A DNA stretch of 64,000 bases from Cryptomeria japonica (GCF_030272615.1 NC_081405.1:26184272-26248271); one strand, 5' to 3'; positions 11,431 through 23,021 are shown, counted from the stretch's first letter. The notes: a model not told the origin generated them from the sequence alone. Numbers and translations: made by a program.

Positions 11431-12107
11431 GCCAAGTCATGGGCCCAAGTAAATACAACCAAAATAAGATTATTTTTGCAAAATACCATGGGGATGTATA
11501 GTAAGGCAGTACAGGTAGGCAGAGCTTTGGCTTCCTCTTCCAGACAATGGGAACAAAAGTCAAACATTTTCACTAAATAATTCCAAGTTTTGAAAAAGGT
11601 ATTGTGGCTAGGTGAAGAGATAGTGGTAAAGGAGGACCTCTTAGGGGGTGACAATTATAAAAACTTGCAGTCTTATGTATACATCCTAGAGCTAAAGATT
11701 GAAATGTTTCAATAATATATCAAGGATATAACCGAATTTGAGACCCTCTCCTTACGGAAATTTTGTCATACGAAAATTTTGTAAAGAAAATGTTAGGACC
11801 TTTTGGCCTCAGATTAGCTGATAAAAGAATAATGGACCAGCAACAAATTTTGAATCAGTGGGATGCATATCAAGCATAGCACCTAGGACCCGCGGCCCAG
11901 CTTGATGTCACACTTATGGATAGATACACATATCCGATTACTCAGTGTCAAGAGGTGGCACACATAGTGAAAGAGTTGGAGGAAGCGAGAACGCATGTGG
12001 ATGAAGTTTTGAAGAAGTATAAGTTCAAAGCTAAGCATGTAGCAGATCCTCTAGTTCAAGCAGTTGCATGTATAATTGATAATTATAAATCTTTTATCAA
12101 GACATAA
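11431..12107 (+). pseudogene. Remnant H: C-terminal part of an unrecognised large ORF
   Basis: Starting right after the F LTR, one frame can be followed (AKSWAQVNTTKIRLFLQN, LKKVLWLGEEIVVKEDLL, LQSYVYILELKIEMF, ITEFETLSLRKFCH). It has stops near 11576 and 11713 and a frameshift near 11780. It continues through MDQQQILNQWDAYQA, a TAG near 11877, and an open 63-codon stretch to TAA at 12107. The sequence looks helical and charged, with no gag or pol motif. It resembles in style, though not in sequence that I can align, the accessory ORFs of G, B and C. It is probably the end of another element's accessory protein, cut by the F insertion. Confidence 0.45.
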
Positions 12108-13267
12108 AAGATAAGCACACAATTGCTAAAGATAGCAAAGCTTTTTTTTCCTTAATTTATAACTCCGGCTCCTACTGGAGTTCCAATTTTGAGAGAAATT
12201 TTGCATAGTTACGAAAACGTGGCTCACCTAGAAGGGTTTTCGTAATGCTCATGCAGTCCCCATTTCGTAGTTGTTAAGTGGAGTGTCAAGGCAGAAACTT
12301 GCAAGTTAACTATGACTCCTAGGGTCAGTTCTTAATTTAGAATAGTTATTTCCTAGATAGTAGGGTAAAGAACTTCTATAAATTGAGGAGTTGGATTCAT
12401 TTGTAAGGGTCCCAAATTGATGATTTGTGGCCTACTTAGAGATTTTAGAATATTTTGCAGATTGATTAAGAAGTTTGAGTTATTTTTGTTATACATTCAT
12501 GGAGATTAATATAAAAAGTAGCTTGTAAATTGCCTGATCTACGTTTATATTCTACCAAATTGTTCTATGTAATCTGGTAACGTTTATTGTTTGGAGTTAG
12601 CAATGTGGTTTAATCTTTTTGTCTATCACTTTATGAATCATATTGTGCAAATCAGTGGTGTATGAGAATTATTGTGATAGGCCATATTGTTGATGATTTT
12701 ATTTTCATAAATTTGTGAAATTGATGATTTTGCAGGTTTTCTGGAGGTCCATTGTTGAATTCTAACTTGGCTAATATTTGATAATTGCTTGGAATGCAGG
12801 GAACTAATTGAGTAGTTCATTAAGTTGTTATTATATTGGTCTTTATTGTTATTTTCTTGTTTCCCTTTACACTTCACATTTTATTTCCCAGAGAATCTTA
12901 AACCATAAAAATACAAAAGAGAGGAAGTGCAGTTATCCATAACCAGCAACATTTAGTTCTAACTAGCAAGCCCCTTTATAGATATAACCACATCAACCAT
13001 TGGGCTACCCATCACCGTCGAGACCCAACTATAGAGACCTTGGAGTAGTGAGTTCTTTCGAACCCGTTACGTTTTAGGTGAGGTGGTGAGTGTTTGTATA
13101 AACTACCTGACTATTGGTGAGTGTGTCAAAACACCCATCAATAGATTCCTCACACCTAACCATGTGAATATAAACATTAAGGAACAATAACAAGGCCAAA
13201 GAGAGAACCTTCATAGTAAGTTATATCCATGTTCTACACTAACATGTACCAAGTTGTGTAATTTAAG
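12108..13267 (+). other. Gene-free sequence after remnant H, possibly an LTR
   Basis: No ORF of interest. A TATA-like CTATAAATTG at 12376 follows an ORF end, as would be expected of a 3' LTR, and a small hairpin (ACTCCGGCTCCTACTGGAGT) lies near 12163. I cannot define TG/CA ends or find a partner copy, so this is only a possibility. The part from 12900 to 13267 shows nothing I recognise; copia D starts at 13268. Confidence 0.3.
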
Positions 13268-14613
13268 TGTTAGCAACAACTAAGAAGGAAAACTGGAAGG
13301 GGGGGGTAATAAGTTTTCACTTGATTAAAACAATTTAAGCACAATCTCATATCTAAAAAACAAAAACAAGAACAAAGATAAGAACAATGATACCACAACA
13401 CACAACACCAATATTTTCACATGGAAAACCCAATCAAGGTAAAAACAACGGTGGGAACCTACCCACAATAAGATGATACTCTGCAATAGTATGTGTAAAT
13501 ATTACAATGTATAATGCACATGCATTCAAGCTCACTACCTAGAGCTCACTACTTAAAATAAGAAGACCCATAAGTCTCCAATCCTTAGGGAAGGTTCGCT
13601 ACCTTACAATAATGATTGGACTACAATCGAGATTACATGAACTGAAAAATTAGCATCTCCTTATGCCTGATGACAATTTTGATTAAGCACATTTGTTTGT
13701 CATGCAATAATCCTTTCTCAATAAACCAAACCAAAGGATAAATTAACTTATGCACCACATACACCACTCTCTGATAATGCAGACACAACATAGATACCCA
13801 AATTACATGACTATACCACCTATATATATAAATCATCAACCTTGACTACAAGGTCGTCTAAACCCTAAAACCTTAATTACAAAATTACATCTTACAATAC
13901 ATAAATACACCATCGGGCCAATATAATGACATATATGACATACCATGGACCTAAATCAAATCTTCAAACATGCATCACCACCGGAAATCTTGCCAAGATC
14001 AACTCGAACACGCTACACTGCCAAGAATACCAAATAATGCGAAGAATGCCACCAGATCAATAAAATCATCAAGAATGTGCACAAGAATCAATGTAGACCA
14101 CCAAAAAAAATAGGACATGATCATGAAACACCAACAAGCATATTAGAACCACCCACAATAGCTGCACCAACACCACTTATGCAAATCTTCATCGATCAAC
14201 ACACTAACTCACATGAACACTCAACAACAACAATTCAGACTAGAAAGATAACTTGCAGAGCACCAAATTACAAACCATCTGAATTGAAGATACATATAAA
14301 AATCCAAAACATTCTCCCAAATCCAAAGCCAAAGATATGACCACACCAAAGCTCACCAGAGAAAATACCAAACTCTTCCAACCACTGCATAGAAAGATTG
14401 AACTACAAATCGAATCCAATAATATGATCAAGAAATCTCTCGGATCACTGAAACAAATAAGGAATGAAGTATTCCAGCATCCCAAACCAATAAACCATCC
14501 ATATCAGCTCAATGCAATCACCGAAACACCAAATAGCTCTTTGTAACACCATAACACATGAATATGTTGACATCAATGACAACAACATATCCTAGCAGCA
14601 ACAATATCCAACA
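13268..14613 (-). repeat. 3' LTR of D (unit 1)
   Basis: In plus-strand view it runs TGTTAGCAACAA ... ATATCCAACA, about 1,346 bp. On the minus strand the start (TGTTGGATATTGTTGCTGCT) is closely similar to the family A LTR start. The TATA-like box TATATATATA lies at 13821-13832 and the C-run lies near 13303. The block TAGAGCTCACTAC (13539) is the shared LTR block in reverse. Confidence 0.8.
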
Positions 14614-14990
14614 ATCTTCCCCTTTGGCATTGATGGCAACATATGAATCTAAAAAATAATCAATCCAAAGAAAATGAATCAACACACAAACTCCCCCTAA
14701 GATCATGCACACAAAGCTCCAAAAATAAAGCAGTTTTTCACATGACTCTCTCCCCCTTTGAAAACAATGCCAAAGACCGAGTACAAATTATGCTCTCTCT
14801 CTCTCTCCCAAAACACATCCTCTAAGAAGGACAATCTCCCCCTTAGGATAAAACAATAACTAAAAATCTAAACAAGTGTGTGGTTCAAATACTGACTACT
14901 CCAGCTGAATACCAGCACCAACTCATCCACCCGGACAAAGAGATAAGGCTCTGAAATACACCGGATTGATGCAACTCCATGCATCTAGTT
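14614..14990 (-). promoter_or_regulatory. 3' untranslated region of D with polypurine tracts
   Basis: On the minus strand, AAAGGGGAAGAT abuts the LTR start and further GGGGGAG tracts lie upstream (plus-strand CTCCCCCTAAG at 14690, TCCCCCTTTG at 14750, TCCCCCTTAG at 14836). A CT microsatellite (about 14791-14808) lies within. No ORF. Confidence 0.6.
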
Positions 14991-15568
14991 CTAAACAGGA
15001 GGGGCAAAGACCCCTAACTTGTCTCTCAAATAGATAAATGTATATGTAGGCAAAGGCTTAGTGAAAATATCTACAATTTGATCCTTTGTAGATACAAATT
15101 CCAATCTGACTTCTTCATCACTGACGTTCTCCCTCAGGAAATGATACTTTATGGACACATGCTTTGTTTTAGAGTGCAACACCGGATTCTTTGAAATATT
15201 GATAGCACTTGAATTTTTATAACATACAATAGTAGGCTCATCATAAATTACTTTGATATCCTTCAACATCTACTTCATCCAAACTACCTAAGTATAGTTA
15301 CTAGCAGCAACAATGTATTCATCTTCAGTAGTAGACAAAGATACGACATCTTGTTTCTAACTCGACCATGAAACCAACTTCTCTCCCAAAAATAGTGCTC
15401 CACTGGTAGTGCTCTTCTGGTCATCAGCATCACCATCCCAATCATCATCACTGTAAACACACAAAATGAAATCATCATTCTTTGGATACCACAAACCATA
15501 GTCAAAAGTCCCCTTCAGGTATTTGAAAATCCTCTACAACAACGACATGAGTTTCTTTAAGATCTACT
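14991..15568 (-). pseudogene. pol: Copia pol, RNase H C-terminus (D, unit 1)
   Basis: The minus-strand frame 15269-14991 gives MLKDIKVIYDEPTIVCYKNS through STKDQIVDIFTKPLP to RDKLGVFAPPV, the standard end of copia RNase H. The upstream piece to 15568 shows WYPKNDDF-like and DDQKST-like words in shifted frames (plus-strand 15284-15505). The Asp of the usual YCDN motif is replaced (VCYKNS). The gene is cut at 15568 by copia A. The same stretch is found at 38509-39041. Confidence 0.8.
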
Positions 15569-16823
15569 TGTTGGAGATTGTTGGTCATTGCTGCTACTAG
15601 GATATGTTGTTGTCATTGATATCAACATATTTTTGTGATTTTCTCCAGTGTGATTGGGTAGATCTTATGATCTAGTTTTTTAGTTGTGTTTTGTTGATCG
15701 GTGTTTTGTAGAGCTTGGTATTTCCTCCGGTATATTTCAGTGTAATTAATTTTGTGTTGAGATTTGGGGATATCGTTTAGGTTAGTCTTATGTATCTTCA
15801 TTTTAGATGGATGGTGATTTGGTTCTCTACAATTTATCCTTCTTCATGACAGTTGTTGTTGTTGTTTGAGTGTTCATGAGTTACAAATGTTGATCGATGA
15901 AGATTTGATAGGTGGTCTTGGCCCAATTGTTCCTAATGATTATAACATGCTTGCTAGTGTTTCCTTACTATGTCCTATTCATTTTGGTGATCTGCATTGA
16001 TCATTGTGCAATTTTTTGATGGTTTCTATGAATCGGTGATGATTTTCGTGTTATGTGGTATTTCTGGTGGTGTAGCATGTTGCGGTTGATCTTGGCATGA
16101 TTTCCAATGGAGTTAAGCATTTGGGAATTTGAATTAGGTCCATGTTACGTCACATAAATCATTATGTTGGTCCGGTGGTCGATCTTTGTATCGTGTGATG
16201 TAATTTTGTAATTGAGGGTTAAGGGTTTAGCTGACCTTGTTATCAAGGTTGATGGTTTGTATAAATAGGTGATGTTGTCATGTAATTCATGTGTCGATGT
16301 TGTGTCTGCATTATCATATAGTGATATATGTGAGAACAAGTGATTTATCTCTACTGTTGTGATTGAGGAGAGATTCATGTTGCTAAGAAGACAACTGTGC
16401 TTAACTAGAACTATGATCAAGAATTTGGAGAAGCTATTCTTTTAGTTCATTTCTTCTGGATTGTAGTCCAAATATTATTGTAAGTCAGTGAGACTTTCCT
16501 AAGGTTTGTTGCCTTCTGGGTCATTATCTTCTGAGCAGTGAGCTCTAGGAAGTGTGCTTGAATGTATGTGCATTCCCCATTGTAATATTTTCACATACTA
16601 CTGCAGAGTATCATCTTACTGTGGGTATGTTCCCACCGTGGCTTTTCCCTTAACCAGGTTTTCCACGTCAAAATTTTGGTATTGTGTGTTGTGATTTCAA
16701 TTTACCTATCTTTATTGTTACTGCAGTTTATTAGATTAGTTTTTGTGATTAATGTTTGTTAATCCGATGAAGACCGATTCACCCCCCCACCCTCTAAGTC
16801 TTTCTTCTTTACTACTACTAACA
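15569..16823 (+). repeat. 5' LTR of A1
   Basis: 1,255 bp, TGTTGGAGATTG ... CTACTACTAACA, the same length as the 5' LTR of A2 (39042-40296). It carries TATAAATAG (16260), GAGCAGTGAGCTCTAGG (about 16533), and the C-run TTCACCCCCCCACCCTCT just before its end. Confidence 0.9.
16260..16268 (+). promoter_or_regulatory. TATA box in A1 5' LTR
   Basis: TATAAATAG, conserved at the same place in A2 (39732). It probably sets the element's transcription start about 30 bases downstream. Confidence 0.55.
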
Positions 16824-16825
16824 AT

Positions 16826-16838
16826 TGGTATCAGAGCC
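16826..16838 (+). promoter_or_regulatory. Primer-binding site of A1
   Basis: TGGTATCAGAGCC two bases after the LTR end, complementary to the 3' end of plant initiator tRNA-Met; the standard copia minus-strand primer. Confidence 0.9.
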
Positions 16839-16879
16839 AAATCCTCTAGTAGAAGCTTGACCACTTGAGGAGATCTGGG

Positions 16880-17997
16880 ATGGGAGCTTAAGGTGTTATC
16901 TTTAAGAAGGACAGTATGAGATTTGATGGAAGTAAATATGCTATATGGAAGAAAAAGATGGAAGTGCACTTGAAATCTCTTGGTGAAGATTACTGAAAGA
17001 TTACAAAGAATTCTTATTTTGCTCCTCTGAATGGACCGGTTACTGTTGATGAGATCAAGGAAGCTCAAGATAATGTTAGAGAAAAGGATGCATTGCGTAG
17101 TGCCCCTGACTAATTCTGAGATGACAAATGTAATGGGACTTCAGACTGCACATGAGATCTAGGAAAAGCTTGAAATCTTGTATGAATATGATAAACAAGC
17201 GAAATTTGCTAAGTTAAGAAGTTTGAAAGGAAAGTATGAGATGTTGAAGATGGGAGATGATGAGAACATATACTCTTTCATGGCTAAGGTGAATGATCTG
17301 GTCCTAGGTATCAAATGTGTAGGTGGAACCCTTGAAGAACATGAAATAGTTGCTAACGTGTTGAGATCTTTGCCTCTTGCTTATAAACATAAGGTTTCTG
17401 CTATTGATGAGATCCAGAGTGTGACTACAGTAAAAAGATATATGTTGGCTCGAAAAAAATTTGCATTTGAGCTAAGCAAATTTGGAGAATCACATGGAAA
17501 GTCTGAGACAACATTTAGAGCATCACTATCTATATTCGCTAAACAAAAGTATGATCCTGATGAGGGCGGAATATCCAAATATGAAAGAGAGAGAAGAGAG
17601 ATGGAAGAGCAAGAAAAAGAGTTGGATGAGCTTGAAGAATTGATTTCATAGAGATTGCCTAAAGGAGGTGGTAAGTATGATGGAGAATTACCTCTAAAAT
17701 GTTTCTCTTGCAATAAGATAGGATATTTTGCTTCTAGATGCTCGGAGAGAATGGCTAAGTATGGCAGCTATGATAAGTTTAATAAGCATGATAGGAATGA
17801 TAGATATGAGGAGCATGACAAGTATAATAAGCCCTACAAGCCTAATCAGAAGTATAGGAATCAGAAGAAATACTATTATGCTACTGATGAAGGTATTATA
17901 GATGAAGAATCAGAAGGAGATAAAGATGTAATTCTTGCCATTAAGGAAGATGGACGTGTACCTATTGATTCCACAAGCTACACTATTGAGGAGAAAG
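16880..17997 (+). pseudogene. gag: Copia gag (A1)
   Basis: The frame starts at ATG 16880 or 16916 (MRFDGSKYAIWKKKMEVHL), typical of copia gag N-termini. It contains stops after MGA and LGEDY, and a one-base frameshift near 17103. From 17178 it runs through the gag helical domain (KLRSLKGKYEMLKMGDDENI) to a TAG at 17649, where A2 has CAG. The nucleocapsid knuckle follows at about 17700: CFSCNKIGYFASRC, where the zinc-binding His of CX2CX4HX4C is Tyr. A2 has the same Tyr. The gag protein would package the RNA in cytoplasmic particles. Confidence 0.85.
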
Positions 17998-19343
17998 ATG
18001 AATGGGTGATTGATAGTGGTTGTTCACATCATATGACTGGTGATAAAAGAAAATTTGTATGGAAAGGTATGATTGTGGAATAGTTAGATTTGGAGATGAT
18101 AAAGCCTGTGTAATCCATGGGAGAGGTTCTATTTCTTTTTATGGTAAGCATAACACTGATGATGTCTTGTATGTTGATGGTTTCAAGCATAATATTTTAA
18201 GTATTTGTCAGATGGTTGATAAAGGTTATGATCTACAATTCAAGGATGGAAAATGCAAGATCCTAAATTCCTCCATTATAGAGATTGCATATGGAACTAA
18301 GACTGAAGGTAACATTTTTCCTTTGAATGTCGGTGGGAAAAGTTGTTTGATTGCTCAAATTGATGAGAGTTAGTTATGGCATAGGATAATGTGTCATGTG
18401 AATTTTGATTAAATGACTAAGATTTGTTCTACACAAGTTGTTAGAGATCTACCTAAGATTGTTAAGCTTGATAATCCGATATGTATGGAATGTCAGTTGG
18501 GTAAGAAAACAAGAATTTATTTCAAGAGTAAACAATATACATCTGATGGATTGCTAGATCTGTGCATACTGACCTATGTGGACCTAAAAATGTGAAGTGT
18601 GTAGGGTGATAGATATTTTATGTTGCTAATTGATGATTATTCCAAGATGATGTGGGTTGTCTTTTTGAAGGAGAAATCAAAAGCATTGGAAAAATTCAAG
18701 ATATTCAAAGCAAAGGTGGATATTGAGTCTGGTTTGAAGGTAAAGTGTCTGAGATCTTATAGAGGTGGAGAATTCTGCTTTGGTGAGTTCAATTCACTCT
18801 GTAGGAAGCATGGAATTAGAAGACAATTATATGCTCCTAGAACCCCTAAAAGGAATGGAATTGTTGAAAGTAAGAACATAATTATTTTGGATGTTGCAAG
18901 GACTATTATGATTGAAGGGAATGTTCTGAAGATCTACTGGAGAGAACCTATTAGCACTTTTGTTTACGTATTTAACAAAGTTTATAGTAAAGGTTATACT
19001 AATAAGACTCCTTATGAGCTATGGTTTGGTCATGTTCCTACTGTGAGATATTTCAGAGTATTTCATAGAAAATGTTATATCAAGAGAGATGAGGATATAG
19101 GAAAGTTTAGTGCTAGAAGTGATGAAGGAATTTTCTTGGGATATTCTACAAAAAGCAGGAATTTTCTTGGGATATTCTACAAAAAGCAAAGCCTACCGGT
19201 GCTACATTAAGAGAGTGAGAAAGATAGTGGAGAGTGAAAATGTGAAGGTGGATGGGAACCTTGGGAAAGAGATCAGAGAATGTGGATATGATGATGGGCA
19301 ACATATTGTTTTGGCCCCTATGCAAACTAAAGAACCTAAGTAG
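17998..19343 (+). pseudogene. pol: Copia protease and integrase (A1)
   Basis: The protease motif WVIDSGCSHHM is at about 18001. A frameshift follows near 18057, shared with A2. The GAG-pre-integrase part (VRFGDDKACVIHGRGS ... HNILSICQM) is readable to a stop at 18373. The zinc-binding part has stops (DES*LWH, NFD*M). The integrase core 18620-19210 shows LLIDDYSKM, then RSYRGGEF where A2 and F have RSD(R/Q)G, so A1 has lost the second catalytic Asp. NGIVESKN follows with the Glu present. A 31-bp tandem duplication at 19127-19188 breaks the frame. Not functional. Confidence 0.85.
19127..19188 (+). repeat. 31-bp tandem duplication in A1 integrase
   Basis: GGAATTTTCTTGGGATATTC... (31 bases) occurs twice head to tail at 19127-19157 and 19158-19188. 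A2 has it once (42599). Thirty-one is not a multiple of three, so the frame shifts. This happened after the duplication of the units. Confidence 0.9.
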
Positions 19344-21080
19344 AATGACCCGATAGAGATAGTTAACCCAGATATTGTTGTTGTTGGTGAAGAGGTGCGG
19401 GAACTTGAAATCAGAAAAATCAGAAGAGTCTGAGGTATGTAAGATTGAATCATTTTGAAAATCAGATTATTGGTGATAAGAATAAAGGTGTGATGACTAG
19501 AAGAAGATTAGTTATTCAAGAAGTATGTTTGATTTCTAAAGTTGAGCCTAAATATGTTGTTGAAGCCTATAAAGATGAAAATTGGATGAGAGCTATGAAA
19601 CAAGAATTAGATCAGATGGAAAAGAATAATACATGACAGCTTATGCCTAGACCTAAGAATAAGAATGTTAATGGTACTAAATGGGTATTCAGGAACAAAT
19701 CGAATGAAGCTAATGAAGTTGTCAGAAATAAAGCTAGACATGTTTGCAAAGAAATATTCTCATAAAGAAGGAATTGATTATGAGGAGACTTTTTCTCCGA
19801 TGCCCAAACTTGAACCTATCAGACTATTGCTTGCCTATGCTAGTTACAAAGATTTCAAGGTATATCAGATAGATGTAAAATCTACCTTTTTGAATGGTGA
19901 TCTTGAGGAAGAAGTCTAGATTGAGCAACCTGATGGATTTTCATTATCACATGATGGAGACATGGTATGTAAATTGAAGAAATCTCTTTATGGATTGAAG
20001 CAAGCCCCTAGAGCCTGGTATGCTAGAATAGATAAGTATTTATTGAAATTGGGATTTAATAAAGGTGTTGTTGATAGTAATCTGTACATTAAGATTGAGA
20101 ATGATAGAATCTTGATTATTGAAGTCTTTTTTGATGATATTATCTTTGGAGGTGATGGTGACTTGAGTATGAAGTTTGTCGGTGATATGAATAAATAATT
20201 TGAGATGTCTATGATTGGTGAGATGAAATTCTTCTTAGGTTTGTAGATTTCATAGACTGGTAAAGGTATATTTATATCTCAAACTAAGTATGTGAAAGAA
20301 TTGTTGAATAAGTTTGGGTTAGATGACTCCAAACTGATTGGAACTCCTACATGACTAGCTGTAAATTGTCTACGAATGATGAATCTCCAAATGCTAATCA
20401 GAGTTTGTATAGATCTATGGTTGTTGGACTACTATATCTTACTCAGACTAGACTGGACATTATGCATGATGTGTGCATGGCTACTAGATATCAAGTTGAT
20501 TCAAAAGAGATTCATGTCACTGTTGTGAAGAGGATATTCAGATACCTGAAGAGGACTATGGACTATGGTATGTGGTATCTGAGGAATGTTGATTTCATGC
20601 TATGTGCTTATACTGATGTTGATTGGGCTGGTGATGTTGATGACCAGAACAACACTACCGATGGAGCATTCTTTTTGGGAAATAAGTTGGTTTGACGGGC
20701 TAGTAAGAAACAAGATTCAATATCCTTATCTACTGTTGAAGCTAAGTACATTGTTGTTGCTAGTAATTGTACTTAGGTAGTTTGGATGAAGCAAATGTTG
20801 AAAGATATTAGAGTTATCTATGATGAGCCTACTAAATTATATACTATGATCATTCCAGTACTATTAACATGTCAAAGAGTCTAGTGCAACATTCATAGAC
20901 TGAGCATGTGTCAATCAAATATCATTACTTGAGAGAGCAAGACGGTGAAGAGAAGGTGAAGTTAGAGTATGTATCTACAAAGGAGCGAATAGATGATATT
21001 TTCACTAAGCCTTTGCCCACAAATACATTTGTCTTTTTGAGAGACAAGTTGGGGGTATCTACCCATCTTGTTGAGAATTA
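19344..21080 (+). pseudogene. pol: Copia reverse transcriptase and RNase H (A1)
   Basis: Readable RT blocks: NWMRAMKQELDQMEKN (19590), KLDMFAKKYSHKEGIDYEET (19733), VYQIDVKSTFLNGDLEEEV (first catalytic Asp, about 19862), LKKSLYGLKQAPRAWY (19976), VFFDDIIFGG (the YxDD box as FFDD, about 20128). Thumb and tether follow: KYVKELLNKFGL, YRSMVVGLLYLTQTRLDIMH. RNase H words are YTDVDWAGDVDDQN, STVEAKYIVVASNCT and ending words STKERIDDIFTKPLPT in shifted frames. Stops and frameshifts are frequent, and several are shared with A2. Confidence 0.85.
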
Positions 21081-21398
21081 GATGTATTGAGTTGCATCAA
21101 TCCAATGGACCTTAGAGCCTTATCTCTTTATCCGGATTGATGAGTTGGTGTTGCTCCTTTGGTGGAGTAGTCTATGTTTTAGGGGGAGAGATTCTTGTTA
21201 TTCATGTTTCTATTTTGGGAAGAGAGAGTTTGATTATCTATTTTGAGATCTTTGGCATTGTTTTCAAAGGGGAAGAGAGATCATGTGAAAACATCTTTAT
21301 ATGTCTTGATCTTAGGCAGAGTTTGCTAGAGATATCTTATTTCTTTGCATTATTGTTTTTCACATTCATATGTTGCCATCAATGCCAAAGGGAGAGAT
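21081..21398 (+). promoter_or_regulatory. 3' untranslated region and polypurine tract of A1
   Basis: It contains TTTAGGGGGAGAGATTC (about 21178), CAAAGGGGAAGAGAG (21266) and the LTR-proximal AAAGGGAGAGAT (21387-21398). The GGTGG at 21161-21165 is the empty counterpart of the site where the G compound entered A2. Confidence 0.7.
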
Positions 21399-21923
21399 TG
21401 TTGGAGATTGTTGGTCATTGTTGCTGCTAGGATATGTTGTTGTCATTGATATCAACATATTCCTGTGATTTTCTCTGGTGTGATTGGGAAGATCTTATGA
21501 TCCGGTTTCGCAGTTGTCTTTTGCTAATCATTGTTTTGCAGAGCTCGGTATTTCCTCTGGTATATTCTAGTGTGATCAGATCTTGTGTTGATATTTTGGT
21601 ATATTGTTTGGGTTGGTCTTGTTTATCTTGATTTCAAATGGATGGTGATTTGGTGTTCTGCAAGTTATCCTTCTTCATGATAGTTGTTTTTGTTTGAGTG
21701 TTCCTGAGTTACAGATGTTGATCGATGAAGATTTGATAAGTGGTGTTGGCACAGTTGTTCCTGATGAATCTAAGGTGCTTATTGGTGTTTCCTTATTATT
21801 TCCTATTCATTTTGGTGATCTGCATTGACCATTGCACAAGGTTTTGATAGCTTTCTATGAACCGGTGATGATTTTCATGTTATGTGGTATTTCTGGTAGT
21901 GTAGCATGTTATGGTTGATCTTG
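21399..21923 (+). repeat. 3' LTR of A1, first 525 bp only
   Basis: It starts TGTTGGAGATTG after the polypurine tract and stops at GGTTGATCTTG, where unit 2 begins. It shares TTTCGCAGTTGTCTTTTGCT with the A2 3' LTR (63897) but not with either 5' LTR. Confidence 0.9.
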
Positions 21924-21924
21924 A

Positions 21925-22165
21925 CCTGATGACAATTCTGATTAAGCACATTTGTTTGTCATGCAATAATCCTTTTTCAATAAACCAAACCGAAGGATAA
22001 ATTAACTTATGCACCACATACACCACTCCTTGATAATGCAAACACAACACGAATACCCAAATTACATGACTATACCACCTATATATATAAATCATCAACC
22101 TTGACTACAAGGTCGGCTAAACCCTCAAACCTTAATTACAAAATTACATCTTACGATACATAAAT
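21925..22165 (-). repeat. D LTR, unit 2, left piece
   Basis: Colinear with 13666-13906 of unit 1. It ends at the B insertion; the last five bases (TAAAT) are the B target duplication. Confidence 0.88.
22161..22165. repeat. Target duplication of B, left
   Basis: TAAAT, repeated at 28936-28940; single in unit 1 at 13902-13906. Confidence 0.92.
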
Positions 22166-23021
22166 TGTTGGCATATGCACACTCCAATGAGACATTGTAT
22201 GTGATTGAAGGTTTTGTCATTGATGGCAACCTTACAATCCTATGGCACCGGCAAGGCATTATACTGACAAGGCATTACACCGACAAGATAGTGCACTAGC
22301 ATCAGCAGATCACACTCTACACCGGCACTCAGGACACCAACACTGACACAAAGAAAGAAAGTATACCGACACAGAGGCCGATAGGATTTTGTTATACTCT
22401 ATTTTGTTTATTGTTGAAAAAAAACTTTGTAAGCTGACTTGGCATGTTATAAAATGACTCTTATATATAAAAGAGATCATTGTAGACATTTGAGAATAAT
22501 GCAATAAGGAAGGAAGTAAGTGAAGAAAATGATGTATGCAAAATATTAAGGCAGACCTATTATGCAAAATATAGGTTAAAGGGTTTTATGCAAGAAGCAT
22601 AGCAGCAACCGGTACTGGATCAGGCATTATAGATGCTATTGTAAAGCAGTACAAGATATTGGATTTGAATAATCCACATTGTAAGTCAATGAGACTTCCT
22701 ATTTGAGCAATGAGCTCTAGGCAGTTGGCCTTCCTACATGTGCAGGCCCCTATTGTAAGTAATATTCTCTTATTGGCCAGTGAGTGAATATTGTGGGTCA
22801 CAAATCCCACCGAGGTTTTTCCCACACCAGGTTTCCAAATTAAATCCTTGTGTTATGGTGTGCTTTTCATGTGGATGTTCTTAATTCTATTTATTACATT
22901 ATTTCTTGCATACCAGTACACTGTTATAATATGTTCTACATGTTTTAAGATAAGAAATTCTAATTACTGATCAAATACTTATTCACCCCCCCCCCTCTCA
23001 GTATTTGTGGGATTCCTAACA
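22166..23021 (+). repeat. 5' LTR of B
   Basis: TGTTGGCATATG ... GATTCCTAACA, 856 bp. It has TATATATAA (22462), GAGCAATGAGCTCTAGGC (about 22705), and a C-run (TTCACCCCCCCCCCTCTCAG) near 22982. It differs from the 3' LTR at scattered bases only. Confidence 0.93.
22462..22470 (+). promoter_or_regulatory. TATA box in B 5' LTR
   Basis: TATATATAA, repeated in the 3' LTR near 28373 and, reversed, in the solo LTR near 35782. Confidence 0.5.

Larger units (their letters stand above)
13268..15568 (-). mobile_element. Family D Ty1/copia element, 3' part (unit 1 copy)
   Basis: On the minus strand it reads: end of pol (15568-14991), 3' untranslated region, and a complete 3' LTR (14613-13268). The rest of D is not in the window because copia A is inserted at 15569 and the far side of A is cut by the duplication junction. 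A second copy of the same stretch is found split over 21925-22165, 28941-29677 and 38164-39041. Confidence 0.85.
15569..21923 (+). mobile_element. Family A Ty1/copia element (copy A1)
   Basis: 5' LTR, iMet-type primer site, gag, protease, integrase, RT, RNase H, polypurine tract and a 3' LTR cut at 525 of 1,255 bp. It is inserted into copia D at GATCTACT. Many stops and frameshifts are shared with A2 (for example after LGEDY, DES and EEV), so it was dead before duplication. A1 adds its own defects: a 31-bp duplication in integrase and loss of a catalytic Asp. Confidence 0.92.
13666..21924. repeat. Tandem duplication, unit 1 (about 8.26 kb)
   Basis: Unit 1 starts inside the D LTR (CCTGATGACAATTTTG at 13666) and ends inside the A 3' LTR at about 21923. 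There the sequence switches directly to CCTGATGACAATTCTG, the start of unit 2. D/A junctions are identical in both units (GATCTACT then TGTTG). The 3' LTRs of A1 and A2 share variants absent from the 5' LTRs, and the two 5' LTRs share others. The element was therefore copied as a whole after its own LTRs had diverged. Confidence 0.85.

Noticed and set aside
12160-12185. Hairpin ACTCCGGCTCCTACTGGAGT as a tRNA arm or terminator
   Set aside because: No cloverleaf around it and no U-run in a bacterial context; an isolated short palindrome.
14785-14812. CT microsatellite as a regulatory GAGA element
   Set aside because: Short, in a dead 3' untranslated region, and shorter in the unit 2 copy (38310).
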